Positions 30,933 to 39,331 of a stretch of DNA of 64,000 nucleotides are shown here, piece after piece. The stretch's first letter is position 1. Each line of letters opens with the position of its first letter. The stretch covers positions 1 to 64,000 of the forward strand of contig NZ_JAAFZA010000018.1 of assembly GCF_015356865.1 (NCBI RefSeq). Reading direction: 5' to 3'. Origin of the DNA: Catenulispora pinisilvae (GTDB lineage Bacteria > Actinomycetota > Actinomycetes > Streptomycetales > Catenulisporaceae). The position numbers were made by a program, and so were the translations under genes. Under the pieces are notes generated by a model that ran no database searches, had not been told where the DNA came from, and saw nothing but the letters and a program-made list of their open reading frames with translations.

Positions 30933-31994
30933 ATGAGCACCGCCCTGCCCGCCACCGGCTACGAAGTCCGCCTCGTCACCCGGCCGAAAGGCCTGCCGAC
31001 CGTCGAGAACTTCGCCGTCGTCGAGGCCCCGTCGCCGACTCCTGCCGAGGCCGAGGTCCTGGTCCGCAACCTCGCGTTCCGGGTGTCCGCCTCGATCCGC
31101 ATGATGATCAGCGAGGGCGCCGAGGCCGTCGAAGGTGTTCCGTTCCCGGCTCTGGGACCGGGTGACACGCTGGCCGAACAGGCTGTGGGAGAGGTCGTCA
31201 TGGCCGGTCGGGACAGTGGCTTGAAGCCGGGTGATCTCGTGTCCCATCACCTCGGCTATCGCGAATACGCTGCCGTCCCGCTGACCGGGCTCACCCGGCT
31301 TTCAGGCGATCCGACCGATCCAACCCATCCAACCCATCCGACCGATCCGATCGTCCATCTCGGCCACGGCTGGACTGCCTACGCCGCGCTGACCCGGGGC
31401 GTCCAGATCCGGCCCGGCGACACGGTCTTCGTCTCCGGCGCCTCCGGGGCGATCGGCTCGATGGCCGGCCAGATCGCCTGCCTGCTCGGCGCCGCACGCG
31501 TCATCGGCAGCGCCGGCTCCCCGGCGAAGGCCGATCGGCTGATCAGCGGCCTCGGTTACGACGCCGTCGTGCTTCGCGGCGGCGGCTCCATGGCCGATCA
31601 GCTCAGGGCGGCCGCGCCCGAGGGGATCGACGTAGTGCTCGACGCCGTCGGCGGCGAGCAGCTCGCAGCCGCGATCGAGGTCGCCAACCCCGGAGCCCGG
31701 ATCCTGGTGATCGGCGCGCTGTCCGGCCAGTTGGCGACGAGCGGTACGGGCCGTACCGCACCGGTCGAGTTGGACTCCGTCCAGCTGTTGCTGAAGAAGA
31801 TCACGGTGCGCGGCTACAGCGCCGACGACGACCCCGACGCGCTCGCGGAGTGGAACGAGAAGTCCGCGCAATGGCTGCGGGCCGGGGAGATCGTGTTCCC
31901 CCACGCGCGGATCAAGGGCATCGGGAACGCCCCGCAGGCGATCGTCGACACCATCGGCGGCCGCCATCTCGGTACGGTCGTCGTCGAGATCTGA
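30933..31994 (+). CDS. Zinc-independent MDR oxidoreductase (prostaglandin/alkenal reductase-like)
   Basis: 353 residues. An N-terminal GroES-like half precedes the nucleotide-binding fold with VFVSGASGAIGSMAGQIACL and DVVLDAVGGEQLAAAI, and the C-terminal HARIKGIGNAPQAIVDTIGG matches the end of NADP-dependent oxidoreductases such as curcumin or alkenal reductases. There are no zinc-binding Cys residues. An odd Pro/Thr insert (about 126-139, DPTDPTHPTHPTDP) sits between the two halves. ATG 30933 follows GGGAG at 30922-30926. It is divergent from the double AsnC regulator. It probably reduces activated C=C bonds using NADPH. Confidence 0.86.
   Translation: MSTALPATGYEVRLVTRPKGLPTVENFAVVEAPSPTPAEAEVLVRNLAFRVSASIRMMISEGAEAVEGVPFPALGPGDTLAEQAVGEVVMAGRDSGLKPGDLVSHHLGYREYAAVPLTGLTRLSGDPTDPTHPTHPTDPIVHLGHGWTAYAALTRGVQIRPGDTVFVSGASGAIGSMAGQIACLLGAARVIGSAGSPAKADRLISGLGYDAVVLRGGGSMADQLRAAAPEGIDVVLDAVGGEQLAAAIEVANPGARILVIGALSGQLATSGTGRTAPVELDSVQLLLKKITVRGYSADDDPDALAEWNEKSAQWLRAGEIVFPHARIKGIGNAPQAIVDTIGGRHLGTVVVEI
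31307..31352 (+). repeat. Coding nine-base repeat in the oxidoreductase gene
   Basis: Imperfect 9-bp units of the type CGATCCGAC / CATCCAACC are repeated about five times, encoding the DPTDPTHPTHPTDP insert. The frame is preserved. Confidence 0.8.
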
Positions 31995-32056
31995 GCGGCG
32001 GGCCGGCCCAGTCGGACCCGGCCGGCGGCTCCGTCAGCCAGACCCGGGCCGACTGC

Positions 32057-33100
32057 TCAGCCGGAAGTGACCGACGGCGAGAACGCGTCCCGGGCCAGCA
32101 ACGACGGCTGTCCCGAGCCGTCCGCGGGCGTGGACCACACGTCGTAGCCCGAACCCGAGGTCTGCGGGACCGCGTACATCACCGTGTGGTCGTCGAGCCA
32201 GGCGGCCTGGTCGTCGACGCTGCGCGTCTCGGCCAGCGGGGTCTCGGCCATCGTCGTCAGGTTCAGCACCTCCAGGCGCCACATCTTCCAGGCGTCGTCG
32301 GACACCCGCTTCTTGAAGACGATGCTCTTGCCGTCCGGCGACAGCGACGGGCACTCGACGTTGTCCGTCACCGTCGTCAAGGTCCGGGCGGCGACGTCAC
32401 CGCGTACCAGCCAGGTCCGGCCGCCGGTGCCCAGCGTGGCGTAGAAGGTGTTGTCGTCGGCGGCGAAGGTCACGCCCCAGACGTTCTCGTCGACCGCGTG
32501 GTACGGCCTGCCCTGCAACGTGACGGCGAAGGACTCGATGGAATCGCTCAGTGCCCCGGTCTTCAGGTCCAGGACCGATGTGCGGGTGGAGAAGGCGGGC
32601 CCGTTGTAGGCGTCGCCGGCCACGAAGGTGGTCCAGGCGGCCATCCGACCGTCCGCGGACAGCCGCGCCCGGTTCGGGATGCCGGCCGCCTGGAGCTTCT
32701 TGATCGGCTTCAGGTTCCGGTCGTACACCTCGACGTCGGCGACCCGGACCAGATTGCCGTCGGCGCGCAGACACAACAGGATCCCGGCCGCTGTGTAGGA
32801 CCGGTCGCACTGGATGCTGGACAGAGTGGGTGCTCCGGTGACGGTGGTCGCGGCCCCGGACAGGCGCCGTTCGGCCAGCGTGCCGAAGTCGGGGCCGGCG
32901 ACCGTGGTCTTGTAGACCAGGTACCCCGAGCCGGTGTTCAAGGGGCTGGACGCGTCGAGGACCACTGTGCCCTTGATGCCTGCCCGCGCCGTAGGCCGGC
33001 CCTGGTACGCCACGATCACCGCGACGACGGCGATGGTCAGGAGTACCGAGACGGACGCGATGAAGATCTTGGTGCGGTGCGGGGACTCGGTTATCGGCAT
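32057..33100 (-). CDS. Membrane-anchored TolB-like beta-propeller protein
   Basis: 347 residues. A short cytoplasmic tail and one N-terminal helix (about 13-33, FIASVSVLLTIAVVAVIVAY) anchor an extracytoplasmic beta-propeller; blades can be traced by ARLSADGRMAAWTTF, GVTFAADDNTFYATL, PSLSPDGKSIVFKK, AAWLDDHTVMYAVP, the typical S-P-D-G / D-D-x-x-x-x-Y signatures of TolB/WD40-like repeats. ATG 33100 has GGAGGGG eight bases upstream. No neighbour gives a clear functional link. Related actinobacterial proteins are annotated only as TolB-like. Confidence 0.75.
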   Translation of the reverse strand: MPITESPHRTKIFIASVSVLLTIAVVAVIVAYQGRPTARAGIKGTVVLDASSPLNTGSGYLVYKTTVAGPDFGTLAERRLSGAATTVTGAPTLSSIQCDRSYTAAGILLCLRADGNLVRVADVEVYDRNLKPIKKLQAAGIPNRARLSADGRMAAWTTFVAGDAYNGPAFSTRTSVLDLKTGALSDSIESFAVTLQGRPYHAVDENVWGVTFAADDNTFYATLGTGGRTWLVRGDVAARTLTTVTDNVECPSLSPDGKSIVFKKRVSDDAWKMWRLEVLNLTTMAETPLAETRSVDDQAAWLDDHTVMYAVPQTSGSGYDVWSTPADGSGQPSLLARDAFSPSVTSG

Positions 33101-33289
33101 CGGCGTGTTCCCCTCCACGTCGGCCCCAAGGACCGCACATTGCCCGGACCGGTCGGCAGACGATATCGCGGTGGGTGTCCGCCTTGGGCGGAATCTGGCG
33201 GGAAGTCGAGATATCCCTGTACCGATGGTGGGAAAACGTCTTGCGGACACGCGACGGTGATTCCGCGCACGCCCCCTTGCGCGCCGGTA

Positions 33290-33308
33290 TTAGGTATGCC
33301 TTACCTTG
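33290..33308 (+). promoter_or_regulatory. IdeR/DtxR-type iron box
   Basis: TTAGGTATGCCTTACCTTG matches the DtxR/IdeR consensus at 13 of 19 positions by eye, including TTAGGT and the ACCT half. It ends seven bases before the efeU start, so an iron-loaded repressor would block initiation. Confidence 0.75.
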
Positions 33309-33314
33309 TTACCC

Positions 33315-35465
33315 ATGACTTGGGCTGACGCCGCACCGAACCTGCTGATCGGTTTGCGCGAGGGACTGGAAGCGGGACTGGTGGTCAGCATCCTGCTCGC
33401 CGCCCTGCGCAAGGCCGGGAGCGAGCGCGACGGTGAAGACCGGCCGATCTCGACGGCGCCGGTGTGGCTGGGCGTGCTCGGCGCGGTGATGCTGTCCGGC
33501 GCCTTCGCCGCGGTGCTGACGTACTCGACCAGCGTGCTGTCCTCCAAGGCGCAGCAGGCGGTCGGCGGCGTGCTCAGCGTGCTGGCCGTGGCCCTGGTGA
33601 CCGGCATGGTCTTCTGGATGCGGCGGACGGCGGCCACGCTGTCCTCACACCTGCGCGGCGAGGTCCAGCGCGCGGCGATCCTCGGCGCGGGCGCGCTGAC
33701 GCTGACCGCGTTCCTCGCGGTCGGCCGGGAGGGCCTGGAGACCACGCTGTTCATGTGGACGGCCGTGAAGGCGTCGGGTTCGACCGTCTCGCCGCTGGTC
33801 GGCGCCGGGCTCGGGCTGGCCGCCGCGATCGTGTTGTGCTGGCTGCTGTATCGCCGCGCGGTGAAGATCAACGTCGGCGTCTTCTTCAACCGCACGGCCA
33901 TCGCGCTCATCGTCATCGCGGCCGGCGTGCTCAGCTACGGCCTCGGCGATCTCCAGGAGGCCGGGTGGCTGCCCGGTCAGCAGTGGGTCTCCTTCGACCT
34001 GACCGCCCATGTCGACCCCAACTCGTGGTGGGTCTCGATCCTCACCGGGATCACCGATCTCGCGCCGAAGTTGACGGTGCTGCAAGTGGTCGCGTGGGTC
34101 GCCTACCTCGCCGTGGTCATCCCGGCGTTCGTCTACGCGGGGCGGGTCGCCACGGCGGCGATGGCCGCCTCCAAGGCGAAGGCGGCTGCTGCGCAATCGC
34201 AAGAGCCGCAGGAGCCGCAGGCACCGTCCGCGCCGCAGGGGACACCGGAGCCGGAGCCGGTGACGGCGCGTGGCTGGGAGCGCCTGGCCGGTAACCGTCC
34301 GTGGTCCGTGGCCGGCGTGCTCATCGTGATCCCGGCGCTCGCCGCGGGCATCACCATCGCGGCGCTCCCGGCGGCCGAGGCGGCGACCACCACGGCGGTG
34401 AAGGTCACCGGTTCGGCCTGCGCGCCCGGCTGGAGCTCGGCGACGACCGGCAAGCAGACCTTCGACATCGACAACAAGTCCAGCAAGGCCGGGGAGATCA
34501 CGCTGCTCGACTCCTCGGGCGCGATCGTCGGCGAGATCGAGACCCTAGGCCCGGCCACCACCGCGCCGATGACCGCGACGCTCGGCTCCGGCTCCTACAC
34601 CTTCCACTGCCTGATGTCCGGGGCCGGCGCGCTGAGCTCCAGCGCGGTGCAGGTCTCCGGTTCCGCCCAGCAGGGCTCGCCGCTCGCGGTCAAGCCGGTG
34701 ACGTTGGACGACCTGACGGGGCCGAACAAGCAGTACCAGCAGTACGCGGCCGGGGATCTGACCACTTTGCAGAGCCAGATCACCACGCTGCGCGCCGCGA
34801 TCGCCGCCGGGAACGTCCCGGCCGCCCAGGCCGACTGGCTCGCCGCTCAGCTCACCTGGGAGCAGGTCGGTGCCTCCTACGACAGCTTCGGTGACGCGGG
34901 CGTGGCCGTGGACGGTCTGCCCGACGGGCTTCCGGACGGCGTGAACGACCCCGGCTTCACCGGTCTGCACCGCATCGAATACGGGCTCTACCACGGCCAG
35001 AGCGCCGCACAGCTGCTGCCGGTCGTGGACGGCCTGGCCGGTGAGATCGGCGAGGTGCAGAAGAACCTCACGACCGACGACATCGCCGGCGATCCGACCA
35101 ACCTGCCGCTGCGCGCGCACGAGATCATCGAGGACGCGATCCGCGACCACCTGTCCGGGATGGACGACGAGGGCGCGGGCGCCGCGTACGCCATGACCTA
35201 CGCGGACACCCAGGTGGACCAGGTCGTGCTGGGCGAGCTCGGCTCGCTCATCGACGCCCGCTCGCCCGGTCTGGTGGCCCGGGCCGATGCCCAGCTGACC
35301 GCGCTGGACCAGGCACTGGACGCCGCGAAGGTCAACGGCGCCTGGCCGGCCCCGAGCGCGACCCCGCTGGCCGCGCGGCAGAAGGTGAACGCCGCGACCG
35401 GCACGCTGCTCGAAACGCTGGCCTCGGTGCCCGACCTGCTTGAGATTCCGCCGACCGCTCAGTAA
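33315..35465 (+). CDS. efeUO: Fused EfeU iron permease and EfeO-like iron-binding protein
   Basis: 716 residues joining two normally separate proteins. Residues 1-280 are an FTR1/EfeU permease with seven helices and both R-E-G-L-E iron-binding motifs (R15-E-G-L-E19 and about 137-141). A Gln/Pro/Ala linker and another helix (about 333-355) lead to an extracytoplasmic cupredoxin-like domain (about 360-455, with FHCLMSG near its end) and a C-terminal M75 imelysin/EfeO domain with H-R-I-E-Y at about 551. Iron delivered by the EfeO part could pass directly to the permease. The ATG at 33315 has no ribosome-binding site and lies very close to the iron box. efeB follows after 53 bp. Confidence 0.9.
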   Translation: MTWADAAPNLLIGLREGLEAGLVVSILLAALRKAGSERDGEDRPISTAPVWLGVLGAVMLSGAFAAVLTYSTSVLSSKAQQAVGGVLSVLAVALVTGMVFWMRRTAATLSSHLRGEVQRAAILGAGALTLTAFLAVGREGLETTLFMWTAVKASGSTVSPLVGAGLGLAAAIVLCWLLYRRAVKINVGVFFNRTAIALIVIAAGVLSYGLGDLQEAGWLPGQQWVSFDLTAHVDPNSWWVSILTGITDLAPKLTVLQVVAWVAYLAVVIPAFVYAGRVATAAMAASKAKAAAAQSQEPQEPQAPSAPQGTPEPEPVTARGWERLAGNRPWSVAGVLIVIPALAAGITIAALPAAEAATTTAVKVTGSACAPGWSSATTGKQTFDIDNKSSKAGEITLLDSSGAIVGEIETLGPATTAPMTATLGSGSYTFHCLMSGAGALSSSAVQVSGSAQQGSPLAVKPVTLDDLTGPNKQYQQYAAGDLTTLQSQITTLRAAIAAGNVPAAQADWLAAQLTWEQVGASYDSFGDAGVAVDGLPDGLPDGVNDPGFTGLHRIEYGLYHGQSAAQLLPVVDGLAGEIGEVQKNLTTDDIAGDPTNLPLRAHEIIEDAIRDHLSGMDDEGAGAAYAMTYADTQVDQVVLGELGSLIDARSPGLVARADAQLTALDQALDAAKVNGAWPAPSATPLAARQKVNAATGTLLETLASVPDLLEIPPTAQ

Positions 35466-35518
35466 GCGCACCCGCCTGCCCGACCCACTCACCCCGGATA
35501 TCGAAGGCTCCTGACGAC

Positions 35519-36769
35519 ATGACCGAGCACGAAGCGAAGGATTTCAGCCGCCGCAGGTTCCTGTGGGGCACCGCGGCCGGCGCCGCCACCACCGCCGTGA
35601 CCGGTGGCGTCCTGATCGGCGGCGCCCACGCCGACGCCGACGCCTCGGACTCCGGGCACGTCACGACCGCCGACTCCTATCCGTTCCACGGCGCGCACCA
35701 GGCCGGGATCCTCACCCCGACGCCGGGCGGGAAGCAGCCCTTCTCCTGCCTCGCGGCCTTCGACGTCACCGGTGCGTCCAAGGCGGATCTCATAGCCCTG
35801 ATGAAGACGCTCACCGAGCGGGCCCGCTACCTGACCTCCGGCGGTGCTCCGACGGACCTCGGCGTGGGCCAGCCGCCCGCGGACAGCGACGTGCTCGGCC
35901 CGGACGTGCCGGCCGACGGCCTGACCGTGACCCTGGGCGTCGGTTCGAGTCTGTTCGACGACCGCTTCGGCCTGAGCGCGCACAAGCCGGCCAAGCTCAA
36001 GCCGATGACCATCTTCCCGAACGACTCGCCCGAGGCGGCCTGGATGCACGGCGACCTGTCGCTGCAACTGTGCGCCAACCACCCGGACACCATCCACCAC
36101 GCAATCCGCGACATCGCCAAGCACACCCGCGGCGCGATGCAGCCGCGCTGGAAGATCGAGGGCTACAACTCCCCGCCCCGGCCCTCCGGCACCCCGCGCA
36201 ACCTGCTCGGCTTCAAGGACGGCACCGCCAACCCCACCGGCGGCCTGGCCTCCGACCTGGTCTGGTCCGCCGCGGGTGAGCCGGCCTGGGCCCAGGGCGG
36301 CACGTACCAGGTGGTCCGGCTGATCCGGATGCTGGTCGAGTTCTGGGACCGGGTGTCCATCAGCGAGCAGGAGAACATGTTCGGCCGCCGCCGCGACTCC
36401 GGAGCCCCGCTGGACGGCAACAACGAGAACGACAACCCGAACTTCGCCGCCGACCCGCAGGGCAACGTCATCCCGCTCACGTCGCACATCCGGCTGGCCA
36501 ACCCGCGGACGACGCAGACCTCGGACCAGCGCCTGATCCGGCGGTCGTACAACTACGATCTCGGGCTGGACCAGAACGGCGACATCCAGGCCGGGCACAT
36601 CTTCCTGGCGTACAACCAGGACCTGGAGCGGCAGTTCGAGACGGTGCAGAAGCGGTTGGTCGGCGAGCCGCTGATCGACTATGTGCAGCCGTTCGGTGGC
36701 GGGTACTTCTACGTGCTGCCCGGTGTCGCGAACGCCAGCGATTGGTACGCGAGCAAGCTGCTGGCGTAG
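35519..36769 (+). CDS. efeB: EfeB, Tat-exported Dyp-type heme peroxidase
   Basis: 416 residues. The N-terminus has the twin-arginine signal SRRRFLWG followed by a hydrophobic stretch (about 15-35), so the folded, heme-loaded protein is exported by Tat. The peroxidase part has the Dyp signature GFKDGTANP (about 230-238), with the catalytic Asp, and HIRLANPRTTQTS for the proximal heme region. EfeB works with EfeU/EfeO in ferrous iron uptake, oxidising iron or acting on heme. It is 53 bp downstream of the efeUO fusion and should share its iron-box control. The ribosome-binding site is weak (GAAGG at 35502-35506). Confidence 0.92.
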   Translation: MTEHEAKDFSRRRFLWGTAAGAATTAVTGGVLIGGAHADADASDSGHVTTADSYPFHGAHQAGILTPTPGGKQPFSCLAAFDVTGASKADLIALMKTLTERARYLTSGGAPTDLGVGQPPADSDVLGPDVPADGLTVTLGVGSSLFDDRFGLSAHKPAKLKPMTIFPNDSPEAAWMHGDLSLQLCANHPDTIHHAIRDIAKHTRGAMQPRWKIEGYNSPPRPSGTPRNLLGFKDGTANPTGGLASDLVWSAAGEPAWAQGGTYQVVRLIRMLVEFWDRVSISEQENMFGRRRDSGAPLDGNNENDNPNFAADPQGNVIPLTSHIRLANPRTTQTSDQRLIRRSYNYDLGLDQNGDIQAGHIFLAYNQDLERQFETVQKRLVGEPLIDYVQPFGGGYFYVLPGVANASDWYASKLLA

Positions 36770-36794
36770 CGCATCGCGGGCAGCGGGGCCGTAG

Positions 36795-37040
36795 CTACGC
36801 GTTTTCCGCCCGCAAACCGTCAACATAGATCGCCAAGAATCGCCGCCACTCGTCCGACCCGGCGTCGAGCGGGTCACGGATCACCCGCGCCATCGTGCGG
36901 GTCAGCGTGGCCAGGTCGGCCATCGTGAAGTCCGCGCGGAGCCGGGCGTGGGCGCGCTCGATCAGCTCGGCCGCGAAGCCCGCGCCCTGCCGGCATGAGC
37001 GCACCACCCCGGCGGCGTTCGGGAGATCGCGCGCCCGGCG
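36795..37040 (-). pseudogene. C-terminal remnant of a TetR-family regulator
   Basis: The minus strand encodes AELIERAHARLRADFTMADL followed by ATLTRTMARVIRDP and EWRRFLAIYVDGLRAE before a TAG/TGA-type stop at 36795. This is the ligand-domain end of a TetR-type regulator with a final G-L-R-A motif. No helix-turn-helix can be found upstream: the frame runs into a repeat of GTGAGCGC units. The gene has therefore lost about its first 110 residues. A dyad that looks like its former operator remains at 37104-37127. Confidence 0.65.
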
Positions 37041-37084
37041 TGAGCGCGTGAGCGCGTGACCGCGTGAGCGCGTGACGCCGTGAC
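37039..37084. repeat. GTGAGCGC/GTGACCGC tandem repeat at the truncation point
   Basis: About five imperfect 8-9-bp units of GTGAGCGC replace the N-terminal half of the TetR gene, marking where the deletion ended. Confidence 0.75.
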
Positions 37085-37103
37085 AACTCGGCCCTCGCAC
37101 CAG

Positions 37104-37127
37104 CTCGGAACAGTGGAACGTTCCGAG
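37104..37127. promoter_or_regulatory. TetR-type operator next to the broken TetR gene
   Basis: CTCGGAAC and GTTCCGAG are perfect arms around AGTGGAAC, which itself repeats the GGAAC half-site. It lies upstream of the wall hydrolase genes and of the TetR remnant. Confidence 0.55.
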
Positions 37128-37277
37128 TCCGGCTCCGGCCTGCCCAAACTGTTGTGCGCAGCTCAGCTCCCCCGTGATGATTTGGCCCGGTTCACCTCGA
37201 CCCCGGAGTAACGCCGGACTTCACCGGCAGGGGTTGTCCATGTCCGGAACCACTGTCAATCCACGGAGGGTCCCGCT

Positions 37278-38132
37278 ATGAAGCTGCGCCGCCGAATAGC
37301 TCGTCTCGAAATCATCGCCGCGACAGCCGTGGCGCTCGCCGGCGTCGGTCTGGCCGCCGGCACCGCGAACGCCGCCAGTGCGCCGGCGCCGATCAAGCTC
37401 ACGTCCGCACAGTGCCCGGCCGACATCTCTTCCGGGCAGCACAGCGGCTGTGTGACCGAGTTGCAGGAGCTGCTGAACAAGAACGGCGCGCACATCGCCG
37501 TGGACGGCGACTTCGGCCCGGCGACGTTGGCGGCGGTCAAGAGCTACCAGTCCGGCCACGGTCTGTCGGTGGACGGCATCGTCGGCCCGGACACCAAGGC
37601 CGCGCTGGACGGCACCGGCACCCCGCCGCCGCCGACCGGCGGCGGGCAGTCCAAGGTCGTCGACTTCGCGCGCGCCATCGAGTCCGGGAAGGCCGAGCGG
37701 GGCTGGGGCGGCGGCCGGGTGCCGTACGGCTGGGACGGCGGCCACACCGCCAGTCCCGGCCCGAGCCCGGCGGACTGCGCCGCCGACGGCGGGGACCAGG
37801 CCTGCTTCAACGCCACCGCGCACCACACCCTGGGCCACAACGGCCAGATCTCGGTCGACTGCTCGGGCTTCGTGCGCTGGGTCTACTCGCTGGCCTACGG
37901 CCGTGACGTCTTCGGCCCGGACGGCACCTCGGGGCAGATCGCCAAGACCCACCGGGTCTCCAGCCCGGCCGCCGGCGACCTGGTCTTCTTCGGCACCAAC
38001 GCCGGCAGCCCCGAGCACGTCGGCATCTACATCGGCGGTGGCAAGATGATCGACGCCCTGGACACCGGCACCTATGTGGAGACCGACTCGGTCTCCACCG
38101 GCGGCCGCCTCATCGGGTACTACCGCTACTGA
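37278..38132 (+). CDS. Secreted NlpC/P60 endopeptidase with peptidoglycan-binding domain
   Basis: 284 residues: signal peptide (core about 14-28, cleavage after TANAA), a PG_binding_1 domain (about 43-113, with CVTELQELLNKNG and VDGDFGPATLAAVKSYQSGHG), a Pro/Gly linker and an NlpC/P60-like catalytic domain. The catalytic Cys is in SVDCSGFVRWVY and the His in EHVGIYIG. Such enzymes cut stem peptides in the cell wall. An insert before the Cys (GGDQACFNATAHHTLGHNGQ) is longer than usual. GGAGGG at 37265-37270 precedes the ATG. The next gene has an almost identical front half. Confidence 0.9.
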   Translation: MKLRRRIARLEIIAATAVALAGVGLAAGTANAASAPAPIKLTSAQCPADISSGQHSGCVTELQELLNKNGAHIAVDGDFGPATLAAVKSYQSGHGLSVDGIVGPDTKAALDGTGTPPPPTGGGQSKVVDFARAIESGKAERGWGGGRVPYGWDGGHTASPGPSPADCAADGGDQACFNATAHHTLGHNGQISVDCSGFVRWVYSLAYGRDVFGPDGTSGQIAKTHRVSSPAAGDLVFFGTNAGSPEHVGIYIGGGKMIDALDTGTYVETDSVSTGGRLIGYYRY

Positions 38133-38208
38133 TGTGGGCGCATCAGCTTCCTTAGATCCGGCCTTGTAGGCCCGCTCCCATGCACTTCACCCAACGAAAG
38201 GCCCTGCC

Positions 38209-38991
38209 ATGAAACTGCGCAGCCGCATGCCCCGCGTCGGCCTGGCCGTCGCCGCGTCCGCCGCGGCGATCGCCGGAGTCGCCTTCACCGCCGGCACCGC
38301 GAACGCCGCCACCGCCGCGAGCGCCCCGGCCCCGATCAAGCTCACCTCCTCGCAGTGCCCGGCCGACATCTCCGACGGCCAGAAGAGCGGTTGTGTCACC
38401 GAGCTTCAGGAACTGCTGAACAAGAACGGCGCCCGAATAGCCGTCGACGGCGACTTCGGCCCGGCGACGCTGACCGCGGTCAAGAACTACCAGTCCGGCC
38501 ACGGCCTGTCGGTGGACGGCATCGTCGGCCCGGCGACCAAGGCGGCGCTGGAGGGCGGCAGCACCCCGCCCCCGCCGTCCACGGGCCGCTCGACCAACTA
38601 CGACTTCGCCCGGCTGGTCCTGGCCGACGGCGGCTGGCCGCAGAGCTCGAACAACATCACCACGATGGTGCAGTGGATGGCCAGCGAGGAGCCGCCCTCG
38701 AACTGGTTCGACCGCGACAACCCGTTGAACAACGGGCTGGGCTCCGGTGGCGGTGCCGGTCTGGGCGCGTACCCGAACCTGGTGGTGGCCGCGCACTACG
38801 TGGCCGCGAACCTGAACGGCGGCCCGGGCGACTACGGCCACATCACCGCCGACCTGCGCGCGTCCGACACGCCGCTGGTGACCGAGAAGGCGATCTGGAG
38901 CTCGCCGTGGGCCGGGTCCCACTACGGCTGGGGCAAGGACTTCTACCGCGGCCACGTCGCGACCGTCGCGGCCCCGGCGCGCGACTGGTGA
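38209..38991 (+). CDS. Secreted wall-binding protein with lysozyme-like C-terminal domain
   Basis: 260 residues. The signal peptide and PG_binding_1 domain (about 1-120) are near copies of those in the preceding NlpC/P60 protein, including the string AVDGDFGPATL. The C-terminal part is different: WPQSSNNITTMVQWMASEEP, NWFDRDNPLNNGLG and NLVVAAHYVAANLNGG resemble the lysozyme-like fold of some endolysins, with Glu in the SEEP segment a possible catalytic residue. GAAAGG lies upstream of the ATG. The pair looks like a duplication with replacement of the catalytic domain. The activity assignment is tentative. Confidence 0.78.
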   Translation: MKLRSRMPRVGLAVAASAAAIAGVAFTAGTANAATAASAPAPIKLTSSQCPADISDGQKSGCVTELQELLNKNGARIAVDGDFGPATLTAVKNYQSGHGLSVDGIVGPATKAALEGGSTPPPPSTGRSTNYDFARLVLADGGWPQSSNNITTMVQWMASEEPPSNWFDRDNPLNNGLGSGGGAGLGAYPNLVVAAHYVAANLNGGPGDYGHITADLRASDTPLVTEKAIWSSPWAGSHYGWGKDFYRGHVATVAAPARDW

Positions 38992-38992
38992 C

Positions 38993-39039
38993 GTAGCCCG
39001 TAGCCCGTAGCCCGTAGCCCGTAGCCCGAAGCCCGAAGC
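38993..39039 (+). repeat. GTAGCCC heptamer repeat after a stop codon
   Basis: Five perfect GTAGCCC units (38993-39027) followed by GAAGCCC and a partial unit, starting two bases after the TGA. The units present TAG codons in successive frames. Confidence 0.93.
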
Positions 39040-39080
39040 AGGTGGCGCGTAGCCCGTAAACGCGAAGCGCCAAGCACGAA

Positions 39081-39112
39081 AGCCCCCGATGCCGAACGAG
39101 GCATCGGGGGCT
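39081..39112. terminator. Hairpin after the wall hydrolase genes
   Basis: AGCCCCCGATGCC (39081-39093) pairs perfectly with GGCATCGGGGGCT (39100-39112) around GAACGA. No T-tract follows. Confidence 0.75.
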
Positions 39113-39331
39113 CACCCATGCCACCGGACAGTCCGTTCATCCCGGCTGCCCGAAGAGTTCGCAAACCGGACGCCCAGCCAGGTATTGCCCCCGCCAGCCC
39201 AACGTATTGTTACGCAAATTGCCAATACCCGGCGTCCCCGATTCCCTGATTCCGGCCGTATGCGTGGAACCCTTCGGGTATGTTGGCGCGGGGGTTGCTG
39301 ACGCGCACTGTTTGATACGGGATGGGATGAC

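Noticed and set aside
37128-38208. c-di-AMP (ydaO) riboswitch before the wall hydrolase genes
   Set aside because: Such switches precede many actinobacterial wall hydrolases, but the conserved segments were not found upstream of either gene.
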